From Rhizobium laguerreae (GTDB lineage Bacteria; Pseudomonadota; Alphaproteobacteria; Rhizobiales; Rhizobiaceae), in the NCBI RefSeq assembly GCF_002008165.1, contig NZ_MRDM01000011.1, positions 248,001 through 312,000 on the forward strand: a stretch of DNA of 64,000 bases. The letters run 5' to 3'. Both the position numbers and the translations under genes were made by a program. The notes below the pieces were generated by a model that was not told the DNA's origin, did no database searches, and was given only the letters and a program-made list of their open reading frames with translations. Below are positions 37,459 to 46,576 of this stretch, one piece after another (positions within the stretch are counted from its first letter, which is position 1; every line of letters begins with the position of its first letter).

Positions 37459-40400
37459 TTATGCTCTCGCCAGACGAATGATCTCGTCGAGTACGAATTT
37501 GCGCGATTGCGGCGGCGTCAGATTGTGGTCGGCATCCGGCAGCATCAGCAGCCGCACGTTCGGATAGCGCGACAGCCTGGCGCCGCGCGGCCCAAAGTGG
37601 AAATAGACGTGGTCGAGCCCGACATCGGCCTCGCTGTAGATCAGCGTCAGCGGTACCTTACGCTTGCCGAACAGCGCGAATGAGTGCCGGACCTCGCGGG
37701 CGATATGGCGCCGGTCGGGAAGTAACTCGAGCAGCGGCGCGATCCACGGCGACAGCCGGCGGCCGGCGGCGATGACGATGTTCCGCAGCGCCGCAACCAC
37801 GTCGACCTGGCCGCGCAGCAGCCGCTTCAGCGTGTCGAGTCGCGCGAGGCGCTGGCTATAATCATCGAGGCTACGGGGCACGGAGACGACATGCTCCCGT
37901 CGCACCGGCATGTCGGGATCCCAATAATAGACGAACGGATTGATCGACACGACCGCCTTCAGCCGTTCGTCGGCGACGCCGGCGCGGAAGGCGACATAGC
38001 CGCCGCTGCATCGGCCGGCGACCATGACGGGCCCGGCGACGACGCTTTCGAGCAGATCGAGCGCGGCGACCGCATCCGTGGTCTGCGTATCCGAATAAAG
38101 CACCTGTTCCGGCGCATCCGGCCGCGGCGGGCTGTCGCCGACATTGGCGGAATCAAAGCGCAGCGAAACGACGCCTTGGCGAGCGAGCTCGCGCGCCATA
38201 TCAACCGTCGTCCGTCCCCAGCCGGCATGCCGGTCGTAGGCCGTCGACAGGAAGAGCACGGCATTACCCTTGATCTCGCCGAGCGGCCGGCTGACGACGC
38301 CGACCAGATGATTATGGCTTCCGAAACGGACCGGCGTTTCCGCAAAACCATCGCCGGCAAGCGGCAGGCTGTCGATCGCTACCGGCGATTGGGCGGCGGA
38401 TGTCTCCGTCGTCGTTGTCTCTAGCCACGTCGTCAGCAGTGCTACGACAGCCATCGGCGTCTTGGCAAACAGCGGATTGGTGGCGAGCTCGTCATAACCT
38501 TCGAAAGCCTTCTGCTCGACATCGGCGCCAAGCGCCTTCAGCGTATCGGCAAAACCGGTATCCTCGGCCTTGGCAGGACGTTCTAGGATCAGATAGCGGG
38601 GAGCTGCAAGCTCCTGCGGCGAGGCGATGCTGAGCTTGCCGAGCTCGGCAGCGATCTCTTCGGGCATGACGAGCCCGGCAATCTGCACCTTGGCAGTCTG
38701 GACATGCTCCTTGCCGAGGCCGAGATCGGCATCGATGATCTTGGACCACATGTTGAGTTCGCGCAGATAGGCCCGGCCGCTCAGCACCGGCGCCAGCATG
38801 ACGAGGCTGTCGACGCCGTCGATCGAGGAACCGACGCGATGGGCAAGGGTCGCGCCGAGGCCTTGGGCGATGAGGATGACGCGGTCGCAGCCGCTCAGTG
38901 ATTTCAGCTTGGCGGCGGCCGCACGGATCGAATCTTCCCAGGTTTCCAGCCTTGCCGGCAGAGCGCCGAAATCGAGCGCATCGCCGGTGCCGCGATAGTC
39001 GAAGCGCAGGCTCGCCACGCCGATATCGGCGAAATGCTCGGCCGCGACGCGGAAGAATTTCCGGCTGCACATCTCCTCGAAACCCCAGGGGCTGACGAAG
39101 AGCACGGCGGCCGAACGTTTCTTGGCGAGAGGATTCTCAGGCATGAACAGCCCGATCGTGCCGTCGAAGACGACAGGCAGGGCGGCACGGCGTCCCGCAC
39201 CCTCGGCCGGCTCGAGCGAGAATTCACCAGGCGCGACCTTGGCGCGATCGGGATCGCCGGGAAGTCGTGGCGCGATGAAATTGATCGCACGGCCGACCGG
39301 CCGGCGCAGCAGGGACGGCATCTTCTCGAGAATGGAGCGCATGACTTCGACATCCTCGCCCGGCACGGCGCGCAGCACCCGCAGTGCTGCGAAATAGCAG
39401 AATGCGCCGGCGATGATCGCGCCGACCAATCCGGCCGGACCCTGGACGAATTCCAGCACGGAAATCGCGCCGCAAGCACACAGCACGGAGGCGAGCGTCA
39501 CCTTCGTCAAGCTCGCGTAGAGGCCCGAAAGCTGGGATCCGAATCCTGTCTGTCTGATCATCATCACCGACATCGCAACGAATACGAGGATACGCACGAG
39601 TGCGGCACCCTCGGCTGCAAGCCTAGGTATGATGAGTAAACAACCCACTACCATCAGAAGGCCACCTATCACACTGATGTTCAGGCGGGAGCGGGCCCTG
39701 TCCATCGACAGCAGGTAGAGGCTGAGGATCTGCATGAAGGTATAGGCGGGAGCAACAAGCGCAAGCAGCGCCACCACCGTCCCGCTGCGGCGGAATGCTT
39801 CACCGAACACGACGAGCACCAGTTCACTGGAGATCGCGGCAAGCCCCAGGCTCATCGGCAGCACGATATAGGCCATGCTGCGGGTGACGGCGGCAAAGAC
39901 CTCGACCGGCAACGTCGAATCGTCGCTGCTGTGCCGCCGCTCGGAATAATAGGGCAGCAGGCTGCCGGTCATCTGGATCGGCAGTTGCAGCGCGATATTC
40001 GCGATCGACAGACCGACGGCATAATAGCCGACCATCTCCACCGACCAGAACTGCTGCAGGAAGAGCAGCTCGAGCCGGTTGAGGAAAATGGAATCGATGA
40101 TGAACTGGATCGACAGGATGACGGAGGAGGAGGCGAGATATTTCAGCGAGACCCCGCACCAGTCGCGCCGCGCCAGAAGGATCGGCAGCGTGGCGAAAAA
40201 CAGCACCAGTTGGCCGAGCGCATAACCGACGAGAACGCCTTCGACGCCGTAAAAAACGGCGCCGACGGCAACGCCGGCAAGCTGCACGATCGAGACGGCG
40301 ACCGTCAGCTTAAAGAAGGCGCCCAGTTTCTTTTCGCCGATCAGGTAGAATTTGACAAAGGAACCGATCGCCTGGACGAAGAACAGCACGCCCGTGACCA

Positions 40401-40770
40401 GAGCGACGGAAGGCGCGGTGTCGGCCCAGTGCATCTTTTCGGAGGTCAGGAAGAATAGGGCGTAGAGCGCCAGCAGCACGACGGTCGAGAACATCATGAA
40501 GCTGACGAGGATGGCGGCAAAACCCCGGCGGCGGCGCGCGTCGAAGCCGTCCGCCGAAAGTTGCGGCAAGGTCTTCAGCAGCGTGATGCTGGAGCCGAGC
40601 TCGGCGATCGAGGCGCCGGTCACCACCAGCCAGAGCGAAAAGGCGACGATGCCGTTGGCTTCCGGCCCGAGCAGCCGCGCGGTTATGATCGAGGAAACGA
40701 AGCCCGTCAGAAGCAGCAGCATGCCTGCCGCGCCATTCATCACCGAGTTTGCGATAATACCCTTCGACAT
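37459..40770 (-). CDS. Polysaccharide flippase fused to two alpha/beta-hydrolase domains
   Basis: A 1103-residue fusion. Residues 1 to about 480 form an oligosaccharide flippase of the Wzx/MOP type with about 12-14 helices (ITARLLGPEANGIVAFSLWL near the start). After a linker, residues about 529-790 and about 805-1103 are two alpha/beta-hydrolase domains resembling the paired exosortase-associated hydrolases. In the first, the nucleophile elbow reads IAQGLGATLA, so Gly replaces Ser and a clear catalytic His is lacking. In the second it reads AGRCSGGYVA with Cys at the nucleophile place, and Asp (SEADVGLDH) and His (DADHNLTP) are present. No frameshift or stop suggests an annotation error. Probable role: export and modification of a lipid-linked glycan. 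Confidence 0.85.
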   Translation of the reverse strand: MSKGIIANSVMNGAAGMLLLLTGFVSSIITARLLGPEANGIVAFSLWLVVTGASIAELGSSITLLKTLPQLSADGFDARRRRGFAAILVSFMMFSTVVLLALYALFFLTSEKMHWADTAPSVALVTGVLFFVQAIGSFVKFYLIGEKKLGAFFKLTVAVSIVQLAGVAVGAVFYGVEGVLVGYALGQLVLFFATLPILLARRDWCGVSLKYLASSSVILSIQFIIDSIFLNRLELLFLQQFWSVEMVGYYAVGLSIANIALQLPIQMTGSLLPYYSERRHSSDDSTLPVEVFAAVTRSMAYIVLPMSLGLAAISSELVLVVFGEAFRRSGTVVALLALVAPAYTFMQILSLYLLSMDRARSRLNISVIGGLLMVVGCLLIIPRLAAEGAALVRILVFVAMSVMMIRQTGFGSQLSGLYASLTKVTLASVLCACGAISVLEFVQGPAGLVGAIIAGAFCYFAALRVLRAVPGEDVEVMRSILEKMPSLLRRPVGRAINFIAPRLPGDPDRAKVAPGEFSLEPAEGAGRRAALPVVFDGTIGLFMPENPLAKKRSAAVLFVSPWGFEEMCSRKFFRVAAEHFADIGVASLRFDYRGTGDALDFGALPARLETWEDSIRAAAAKLKSLSGCDRVILIAQGLGATLAHRVGSSIDGVDSLVMLAPVLSGRAYLRELNMWSKIIDADLGLGKEHVQTAKVQIAGLVMPEEIAAELGKLSIASPQELAAPRYLILERPAKAEDTGFADTLKALGADVEQKAFEGYDELATNPLFAKTPMAVVALLTTWLETTTTETSAAQSPVAIDSLPLAGDGFAETPVRFGSHNHLVGVVSRPLGEIKGNAVLFLSTAYDRHAGWGRTTVDMARELARQGVVSLRFDSANVGDSPPRPDAPEQVLYSDTQTTDAVAALDLLESVVAGPVMVAGRCSGGYVAFRAGVADERLKAVVSINPFVYYWDPDMPVRREHVVSVPRSLDDYSQRLARLDTLKRLLRGQVDVVAALRNIVIAAGRRLSPWIAPLLELLPDRRHIAREVRHSFALFGKRKVPLTLIYSEADVGLDHVYFHFGPRGARLSRYPNVRLLMLPDADHNLTPPQSRKFVLDEIIRLARA

Positions 40771-40792
40771 CTGTCCATCCGTCAGGATCGGC

Positions 40793-40900
40793 CTAAAGCG
40801 CGTCGCGATCTTCAGATCGCTCCTCGCACTTTAGGTTTTTGTTTTTACGCATGTCGTTATCGCAAAACCGCTGCACACTTTTGCGCGACATGCTCTAAAG
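40793..40900. repeat. RIME-type mosaic repeat, family 3, copy B
   Basis: Complementary orientation to 9092-9200. Runs CTAAAGCGCGTCGCGATCTT through TTATCGCAAAACCGC to TTTTGCGCGACATGCTCTAAAG with internal hairpins. Located between the glycosyltransferase gene and the flippase fusion, so it may trim their cotranscription. Confidence 0.85.
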
Positions 40901-40954
40901 CCGCATACCCGCCATCTCTAATGCGAAAATGTTAAAATAAAGCGGAGTGGCACC

Positions 40955-42133
40955 TTAGCTGGCCTGCATCGCCGCCAGCGTCTGAAGCGCCTTCTCGTAG
41001 CTGTTCTCGGCGAGGTAACGCAGCAGGAACTCCCGCGCCTTCTCGGCCTTCTCTCGTGCACGCTCGGGTGTGCGGAAGATGTCCCGCAGGTGCGCGGCCG
41101 CCGCCTCGGGTGAGGGATCGGCCCAGACCGCGCCTTCGAGCCCGGCAAATTCGGGATGGGCATCGACCACCGGAATGAGGGGAGAGGCAACCAGCCAGCT
41201 ATTGTCGGGATCGCAGAAATCCACCGTGCCCGACCAGGCCGTGGAAACGACGGGGGTACGCTGCATGATCGCCTCGGCCACCGTCAGCCCGAAACCCTCG
41301 GAACGATGCAGCGAAAGATAGGCGTCTGAACAGCGGATGAGGCCGTTGATATCGGAGTCCGACATCCTGTCGGTGACGATCCTGATCCGGGTATTGCCCG
41401 CGACCGAGCTTATCAGTTCGCGCAGGCCCTCATCCTTGTTGATATCGCCGCTGGCCTTCATCAACAGGAAGGCGCTGGGGCATTCGGCGGCAAATATCCT
41501 GAAGGCCTCGATGATGGCCTGCGGATTCTTCCGGTTGATCGAGGAGCCGGCGCTGAAGATGAAGCTGACGAGAAAGGCGTCCTCCTCGATGCCGAATTTC
41601 TGGCGCATGCCTTCCGTCGCCGGCTTCTCTGTGACGGGATGCGGAACGACGATGACCGGTGCCGCAGTGAGGGGCGCAATCGCCCGCCTGGTGAATTCCG
41701 ACGGCACGAAGACGGCATTCATGTAATGCATCGCATTGCGCCACTCGGCCGGCACGACTTCGAGCTCCCAGGCGAAATAGCCGATGTTGAAGGCGCGGGT
41801 GAAATTGGCAACGCCCTTCTTCAGGATGGCGCGCGGCAGCATCGGCGGATTGAGATGCCAGATCCGGCTCCCCGCGGCTTCGGTGGAGAGATGCGACGGC
41901 ATCCATCCGGCAAAGGAATTCTCGTCAGGATGCGTGCTGACGTCGGAGAGTGAAATCGCCCGCCCAGCTTCCGACAATGCGCCAGCGCAGAGCCTTGCCG
42001 ATTCGCCGACGCCGACCGCCATCGAGAGATAGCCGACGATTTCCACCGGCCTGCGCGGATTGAAGGCAAGACGCGACCGCGGGATCAGCCGCTGCAGGAC
42101 ATGGGCGCGCAGAAGGCGGTATATCGTTCTCAA
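40955..42133 (-). CDS. Glycosyltransferase, GT4 family
   Basis: GT-B glycosyltransferase of 392 residues. N-terminal EIVGYLSMAVGVGESARLCA resembles the acceptor loop of mannosyl or glucosyl transferases in exopolysaccharide clusters; the donor motif is LHRSEGFGLTVAEAIMQRTP near residue 285, followed by WSGTVDFCDPDNSWLV. It is 45 bases behind the GH2 gene and ahead of the flippase fusion, on the same strand as the carrier-protein operon. Donor sugar cannot be told. Confidence 0.92.
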   Translation of the reverse strand: MRTIYRLLRAHVLQRLIPRSRLAFNPRRPVEIVGYLSMAVGVGESARLCAGALSEAGRAISLSDVSTHPDENSFAGWMPSHLSTEAAGSRIWHLNPPMLPRAILKKGVANFTRAFNIGYFAWELEVVPAEWRNAMHYMNAVFVPSEFTRRAIAPLTAAPVIVVPHPVTEKPATEGMRQKFGIEEDAFLVSFIFSAGSSINRKNPQAIIEAFRIFAAECPSAFLLMKASGDINKDEGLRELISSVAGNTRIRIVTDRMSDSDINGLIRCSDAYLSLHRSEGFGLTVAEAIMQRTPVVSTAWSGTVDFCDPDNSWLVASPLIPVVDAHPEFAGLEGAVWADPSPEAAAAHLRDIFRTPERAREKAEKAREFLLRYLAENSYEKALQTLAAMQAS

Positions 42134-42178
42134 ATCACGGTCTTTCCCAATGGATCGGCATCACTCTTCGCAGGGGCG

Positions 42179-44659
42179 TCAGCCCTCGATTGCGACGCGA
42201 TGCGAACTGCCTAGACTTCTGATCTCGCCCGCAGGCGGAATATCGCTTTCCACGCCGGACAGCGCGTGGAGCCTCACACGCCGCATCGGACCGGGGGCAA
42301 GGTGGAACCAGTCGTCCTCGGCCCGATAGCCCTCGACGTCGATATGCACCGATTGCGCCAGCCGGTCGGTCCTGATGTCAACGAACCAGTCGTCGCCGTC
42401 TCTGGTGAATGATGCTTCGATACCTGCATCATGCAGCGCCTTCCCCCGTCCGCACGGGAAGTGGAAGCTCTCGGCGAGAATGGCGCCGTCCGCCAGCGAG
42501 CGCAGGCGCGCCACACCGGCATCATGCGCCGGCGGCCCGAAACGGAAGGCATAGGTCGTATCGAAGAAGGCGCCGAACAGCGCGGTGCAGGCAAGGCGCT
42601 CCGTGTCTCTTGCCGCCAGCTTGAAGGCCCTGCTGCCGCTGACGACCTGCTGTTTTCCGCCGCGCAGGCACACGACTTCGAGCTCGACGTCGAGTGCTGC
42701 ATCCGTCTCGTTGATGACATGCACGTCGAGACCGTTCGTTCCCTCGTCGGTGAAGATCACTTGCACCGGCCGGAATGCACGGCGCATCGCATACCAGACC
42801 GGCTTCGGCTCTCCGGTGGAGTCGATCACTCCCCAGCCCGGGCCCGGCAGCAGGTCTTGCAGCGTCCAGACGAGCGCGCCATTGCAGGCGGAGCCCTTGC
42901 GCCGCCATTCGGCAAAAGTCTCCTCGATCACCTCGCCGGTAACGGCGCGGGAGAGATCGAGATAGCGTTCCGGATCTTCGCGGCGCAGCTCAGCCGGATC
43001 GAAACCGTAGAGAAGCTGCAGGTAAAAGTCGCGAACGTCCTCGAAATCCCATGATGCGCTGCGGTCGCGGGGCACGCGGGCCTTCCACAGCGGGCTGTGG
43101 ACGGCGGGCACATCGAGATGGCGCTGCAGCGTCCTTTGCTGCGGCACATGCGCGAAGGCGAGGCTTTCGGAGGCAAAACGCACATCGGCGCGGCGCGCAT
43201 CGGCAATCGGCCGCATATAGGCGCCGACGCCGTAATAATGCGCGATACCGGCATTGGGCGAAAAGGGCATCGCTCCGCCATATGGCGAGTTCGGCACATA
43301 GGGCACGTCGGGGCGCATGCGCGCGACGACCGCCGGGATGATTTCATCGGTGACCGGCCCGCTCCAGAATTCCGCCGGCAGGCCGAGCATTGCCGCCTGC
43401 TGGTGAATTTCGCTGCCGCCGCAGAGCACGGCCAGCGAAGGCGACGCCTGCACGCCGTGCAGGAATTCCTCGACCTCCGCATGCACGTGGCCGAGAAAAG
43501 CCTTGTCGTTGCGCGGATAATCGAAATTGGCGAACATGAAGTCCTGCCAGACGAGCAGACCGAGCTCGTCGCAGAGCGCGAAGAAATCACGCGTTTCGTA
43601 GGCCATGGTGCCACCGATGCGGATCATGTTCATGCCGGCTGCAGCGGCCAGCCGCAGGAACGGCTCATAATCCGCCCGCCCGCCCGGCAATCGCGCGATA
43701 TCGGCCGTCGTCCACACCGCGCCGCGGCAGAAGATGCGTTCGCCGTTGACGAGGAGCGCGAAGTCGTCGCCATCGGCACCACGGTCGACGTCGATACGTC
43801 GAAAGCCGGTCCTGCCGAGCGGATATTCCGCGCCGTCGGAAACCAGCGTCAGCGCGTAGAGACGCGGAACGCCATGCGTATGCGGCCACCAGGCCTCGAT
43901 GTCGGAAAGCTTGAGGATAGCCGAGTAATGACTGTCGCCGACCTTTTCGAAGGGCTGCTCCATTCCGCCGCAGCGCAGCAGCATTGCCGGATCCTCGGCA
44001 TTGCTATGGAGGGAAACGCTGAGGCGGCCGACACCACTCTCCTCCAGTGCGGCGCGGATGGAGACGTTGTCGATCGAGACGGGATTGCGCCGCACCATCG
44101 AAATCGGCCGCCATGGCCCGACGGCATGGATATCGGGGCACCAGCCGGGCATATGGCCGAGCAGCGTCGTGCGGAAATTCTTCAAGCCCGCCGGCGTGAT
44201 CATCTGCGGCCGCCAGCGTGCGCGCGGGCCTGGCTCCGACAGGCGGGGGCCGAGCGCCCGGAAGCACAGTGCCAGTTCGTCGCCGCCCGAAAGCGTCACC
44301 GGAACCTCGTGCGCCGTGAACATGCTCTCGGAAAACAGGATTTCCTGGCCGTTCAGGAAGACGTGGCAGAGTGTCGCCAGCCCTTCGAAACGCAGGATCG
44401 CGTCGCCGGGCTCGGCATCGAAAAGCCGGCAGAGATACCAGGCATCCCGCGTGTTCAGCGGCTCTGGATTTTCCCGGTCGAAGAGCCCGGCTTTTTCGAG
44501 CGCGGCGGCGACGGTGCCGGGAACGGGTGCTGGAATGAATTGTGCGGAAAGCGGGATGTCGTGCGGCACGGCGCAGGCGCCCGGCTCCGTCAGGATCAGG
44601 TTCCAGCCTTCGGAAAGCAAACTTTCCTCGGCACCGATGCTTGCCAAACGCCCCCGCAT
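42179..44659 (-). CDS. Glycoside hydrolase family 2 protein (beta-mannosidase-like)
   Basis: An 826-residue GH2 enzyme with the beta-mannosidase layout: jelly-roll sugar-binding domain (about 30-190; TRDAWYLCRLFD, GLATLCHVFLNGQEI), Ig-like domain, then TIM barrel from about 290 (GMNMIRIGGTMAYETRDFFALCDELGLLVWQDFMFAN). The acid/base motif, usually W-C-G-N-N-E, reads L-C-G-G-S-E (Glu kept); the nucleophile Glu is probably in FASESLAF. No signal peptide, so cytoplasmic. The ATG at 44659 with GGAG eight bases upstream is preferred to 44692, which would overlap the previous gene. A hydrolase in a glycan-building operon may trim or proofread an intermediate. Confidence 0.88.
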   Translation of the reverse strand: MRGRLASIGAEESLLSEGWNLILTEPGACAVPHDIPLSAQFIPAPVPGTVAAALEKAGLFDRENPEPLNTRDAWYLCRLFDAEPGDAILRFEGLATLCHVFLNGQEILFSESMFTAHEVPVTLSGGDELALCFRALGPRLSEPGPRARWRPQMITPAGLKNFRTTLLGHMPGWCPDIHAVGPWRPISMVRRNPVSIDNVSIRAALEESGVGRLSVSLHSNAEDPAMLLRCGGMEQPFEKVGDSHYSAILKLSDIEAWWPHTHGVPRLYALTLVSDGAEYPLGRTGFRRIDVDRGADGDDFALLVNGERIFCRGAVWTTADIARLPGGRADYEPFLRLAAAAGMNMIRIGGTMAYETRDFFALCDELGLLVWQDFMFANFDYPRNDKAFLGHVHAEVEEFLHGVQASPSLAVLCGGSEIHQQAAMLGLPAEFWSGPVTDEIIPAVVARMRPDVPYVPNSPYGGAMPFSPNAGIAHYYGVGAYMRPIADARRADVRFASESLAFAHVPQQRTLQRHLDVPAVHSPLWKARVPRDRSASWDFEDVRDFYLQLLYGFDPAELRREDPERYLDLSRAVTGEVIEETFAEWRRKGSACNGALVWTLQDLLPGPGWGVIDSTGEPKPVWYAMRRAFRPVQVIFTDEGTNGLDVHVINETDAALDVELEVVCLRGGKQQVVSGSRAFKLAARDTERLACTALFGAFFDTTYAFRFGPPAHDAGVARLRSLADGAILAESFHFPCGRGKALHDAGIEASFTRDGDDWFVDIRTDRLAQSVHIDVEGYRAEDDWFHLAPGPMRRVRLHALSGVESDIPPAGEIRSLGSSHRVAIEG

Positions 44660-44675
44660 GGTCAGATCTCCGGCC

Positions 44676-45650
44676 TCAGATTCGCCCCGCAAGCGACGCC
44701 ATCATGGAATCCCATGCATCGGCGGCCGGATCAAGTGCTGCCTGCAACGGCTCGAACTTCCTGCGGGTGACGGCGCGGGCAAGCTGGAACTGCACCGATT
44801 TCGCCACCTCGGAAATGCGCCGGGCATGCTCGGCGGCAGCCGCGAATTCATCAGGGGAGAGCCAGGTGAGGTAATCGGCCGCCAGTTCGAAATTGGCGCC
44901 CACCTGGCGAAGGGTGTTGAAGGCGTATTTGTGGAAGAAGCCGAACGGCCGTTCCGCCACCGCTTCGACCTGTTGTGGAAAAACGCTTGCAAAGGCGCGG
45001 ATCGGATTTTCTCGGGGACGCCGAGCGAAGTGAAAGCCGGCAAGCCGCCGCGCGGTCGACCGCAGATGCGTGTCATCGGCCGGCCTTTCCGGGAATCGTG
45101 CAAATTCCGTGTAGGGCAGGAACGGCGGATCGTTTTCCGTCAGCTGCAGCTGGAACAGCCCGTCGAAATCCTCGCCTTCGAGCCGGAAATAACCGGCATT
45201 GTGGAAATAATCCACGCGCTTGGCCGCAACGTCCAGTCGGTTGATCGCAACTGTCGTCTTGCCGTGCTCCTGCCGGTAGGCGGTACCGCGCGTATCCGGC
45301 ATGTAGAAGGAATCCATTTCGATCAGGCAGAGACGGGCCCGCGCGATCTGAACCTCGACATGGCGTTCGACACGATCGTAGATGGCAAGCTCGGTCGCAC
45401 GAATGTCGTAGAGCGCTTCGAGATCCTCGAGCGGCGCCTTGAAGAAGGTGAACTGGTCGCCCTCGAAATCCTGCGTCAGGGTAAAACCGAGCATCGCCTC
45501 TGGCGCAACGCCTGATGTTGCCAGAACCTCGATCCAGAGATCGACATAACAATTGGTTTCCGGCCAGGTGCGCTCACCCGAATGCAGCGCATGCGCCCGG
45601 TAGGTTTCCGGGTCGATTCCCGAAAATACCCCCGAAAATACCGACGTCAT
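44676..45650 (-). CDS. DUF1839 family protein
   Basis: A 324-residue DUF1839 protein. Conserved-looking stretches are ETNCYVDLWIEVLATSG, DFEGDQFTFFKAP, EMDSFYMPDTRGTAYRQEHGKTTVAIN and FHNAGYFRLEGEDFDGLF. The frame opens at 45806 but the start MTSVFSGVFSGI at 45650, eight bases after the ligase stop, fits. DUF1839 genes occur next to amino acid:carrier-protein ligases, so this is a good candidate for the enzyme that receives the aminoacyl group from the carrier protein. The Cys, Asp and His in the conserved parts would suit an acyltransferase, but that is inference. Confidence 0.87.
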   Translation of the reverse strand: MTSVFSGVFSGIDPETYRAHALHSGERTWPETNCYVDLWIEVLATSGVAPEAMLGFTLTQDFEGDQFTFFKAPLEDLEALYDIRATELAIYDRVERHVEVQIARARLCLIEMDSFYMPDTRGTAYRQEHGKTTVAINRLDVAAKRVDYFHNAGYFRLEGEDFDGLFQLQLTENDPPFLPYTEFARFPERPADDTHLRSTARRLAGFHFARRPRENPIRAFASVFPQQVEAVAERPFGFFHKYAFNTLRQVGANFELAADYLTWLSPDEFAAAAEHARRISEVAKSVQFQLARAVTRRKFEPLQAALDPAADAWDSMMASLAGRI

Positions 45651-45658
45651 CGATTTGC

Positions 45659-46576
45659 TCAGCCCCACAGCGCTTTCCGTACGCTGGCCGGCCATTGCTT
45701 CACATCGAGCCCGTGATGATGGAAGAGGGCAAGGGCGATGCGCTCCAGTCCGAAGCCGACGCAGGCGGTGTGCGCCACACTGCCGTCTTCGAGATTGAGA
45801 CCCCACTTCGTGCCGAAGGCATCCTGATGGTAGTTGAAGCTCATGCAGGCGGTCGGATTGGCAGCCGAGGTGATCGGGATCAACAGCTCGAACTTCAGGT
45901 TCTGGTCGCGCTGGTTATTGGCGAGCATCTTGCCGGCGCGGCCGAAGAACGGATCATTGGCGACGTCGATCGTCACCTCGAGGCCGACGGCCTTCATCAT
46001 CTCGACGCCGCGATCCATCCAGCGCTGGCGGAAATCGGTGACGTGCAGCTCGGTGCCCATGCAGACATATTCACGCATGCGGAACAGCTGCTGGCGGGCT
46101 GGGTCTTTCGACGGCTCATGCCGGAAGCAATAGGATTGCAGGTCGAAGAGGCCGCCCGTCTTTGGCAGGTTGCCGCGCTTGGCGATCGTCGGATAGAGCG
46201 GATAGCAGGCAGCCGGCGTCAGCACGATGTCGGTCGCCTCCTGTCCCTTGGTCCAGTCTTCGCCGACCTCCATGCATTGCAGCAGGCTGACATGATCGAG
46301 CTCGCTGCCGCAGAAGCTGTGCACCGTGCCGGCGAGCTGCGGAAAGCTCTTCATATAGCCGCTCTTTTCGAAGAAGGCACGGTTCATGCCGGGCGGAAAG
46401 CGCATGGCTTCGGCACCATCGGCGCCGCCGAACGTGTCGATCAGGCGCTCGAAGGCAGCGATCACATCTTCGAACTGGCCGCTGCGGCCGTAGAGCCCGT
46501 CGATGCCGGTATCGATCAGCAGACCGGATTCGAAAAGCCGGTCCAGAAACGAGGTCTGCATATCCATGACTGTCAC
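45659..46576 (-). CDS. Amino acid--[acyl-carrier-protein] ligase (class II aaRS-like)
   Basis: Homologue of the truncated seryl-tRNA-synthetase-like enzymes (B. japonicum Bll0957, Agrobacterium Atu2573) that activate small amino acids with ATP and load them on the phosphopantetheine of a dedicated carrier protein instead of tRNA. In 305 residues it keeps the class II core: motif 2 [21 protein letters not shown] and motif 3 [19 protein letters not shown]. The tRNA-binding arm is absent. Zinc ligands Cys124, Glu176 and Cys272 correspond to those described for Bll0957. Start overlaps the acyl-CoA dehydrogenase stop by four bases; the carrier protein is two genes upstream. Glycine or alanine is the expected substrate by family. 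Confidence 0.92.
   Translation of the reverse strand: MTVMDMQTSFLDRLFESGLLIDTGIDGLYGRSGQFEDVIAAFERLIDTFGGADGAEAMRFPPGMNRAFFEKSGYMKSFPQLAGTVHSFCGSELDHVSLLQCMEVGEDWTKGQEATDIVLTPAACYPLYPTIAKRGNLPKTGGLFDLQSYCFRHEPSKDPARQQLFRMREYVCMGTELHVTDFRQRWMDRGVEMMKAVGLEVTIDVANDPFFGRAGKMLANNQRDQNLKFELLIPITSAANPTACMSFNYHQDAFGTKWGLNLEDGSVAHTACVGFGLERIALALFHHHGLDVKQWPASVRKALWG

Noticed and set aside
37459..40770. Possible artificial join of two genes
   Set aside because: The linker is in frame, codon use is continuous and both parts fit the glycan context, so I keep it as a real fusion.
43097..45515. Long plus-strand frames opposite the GH2 and DUF1839 genes
   Set aside because: Both real genes have strong family matches and coupled starts; the plus frames have none.
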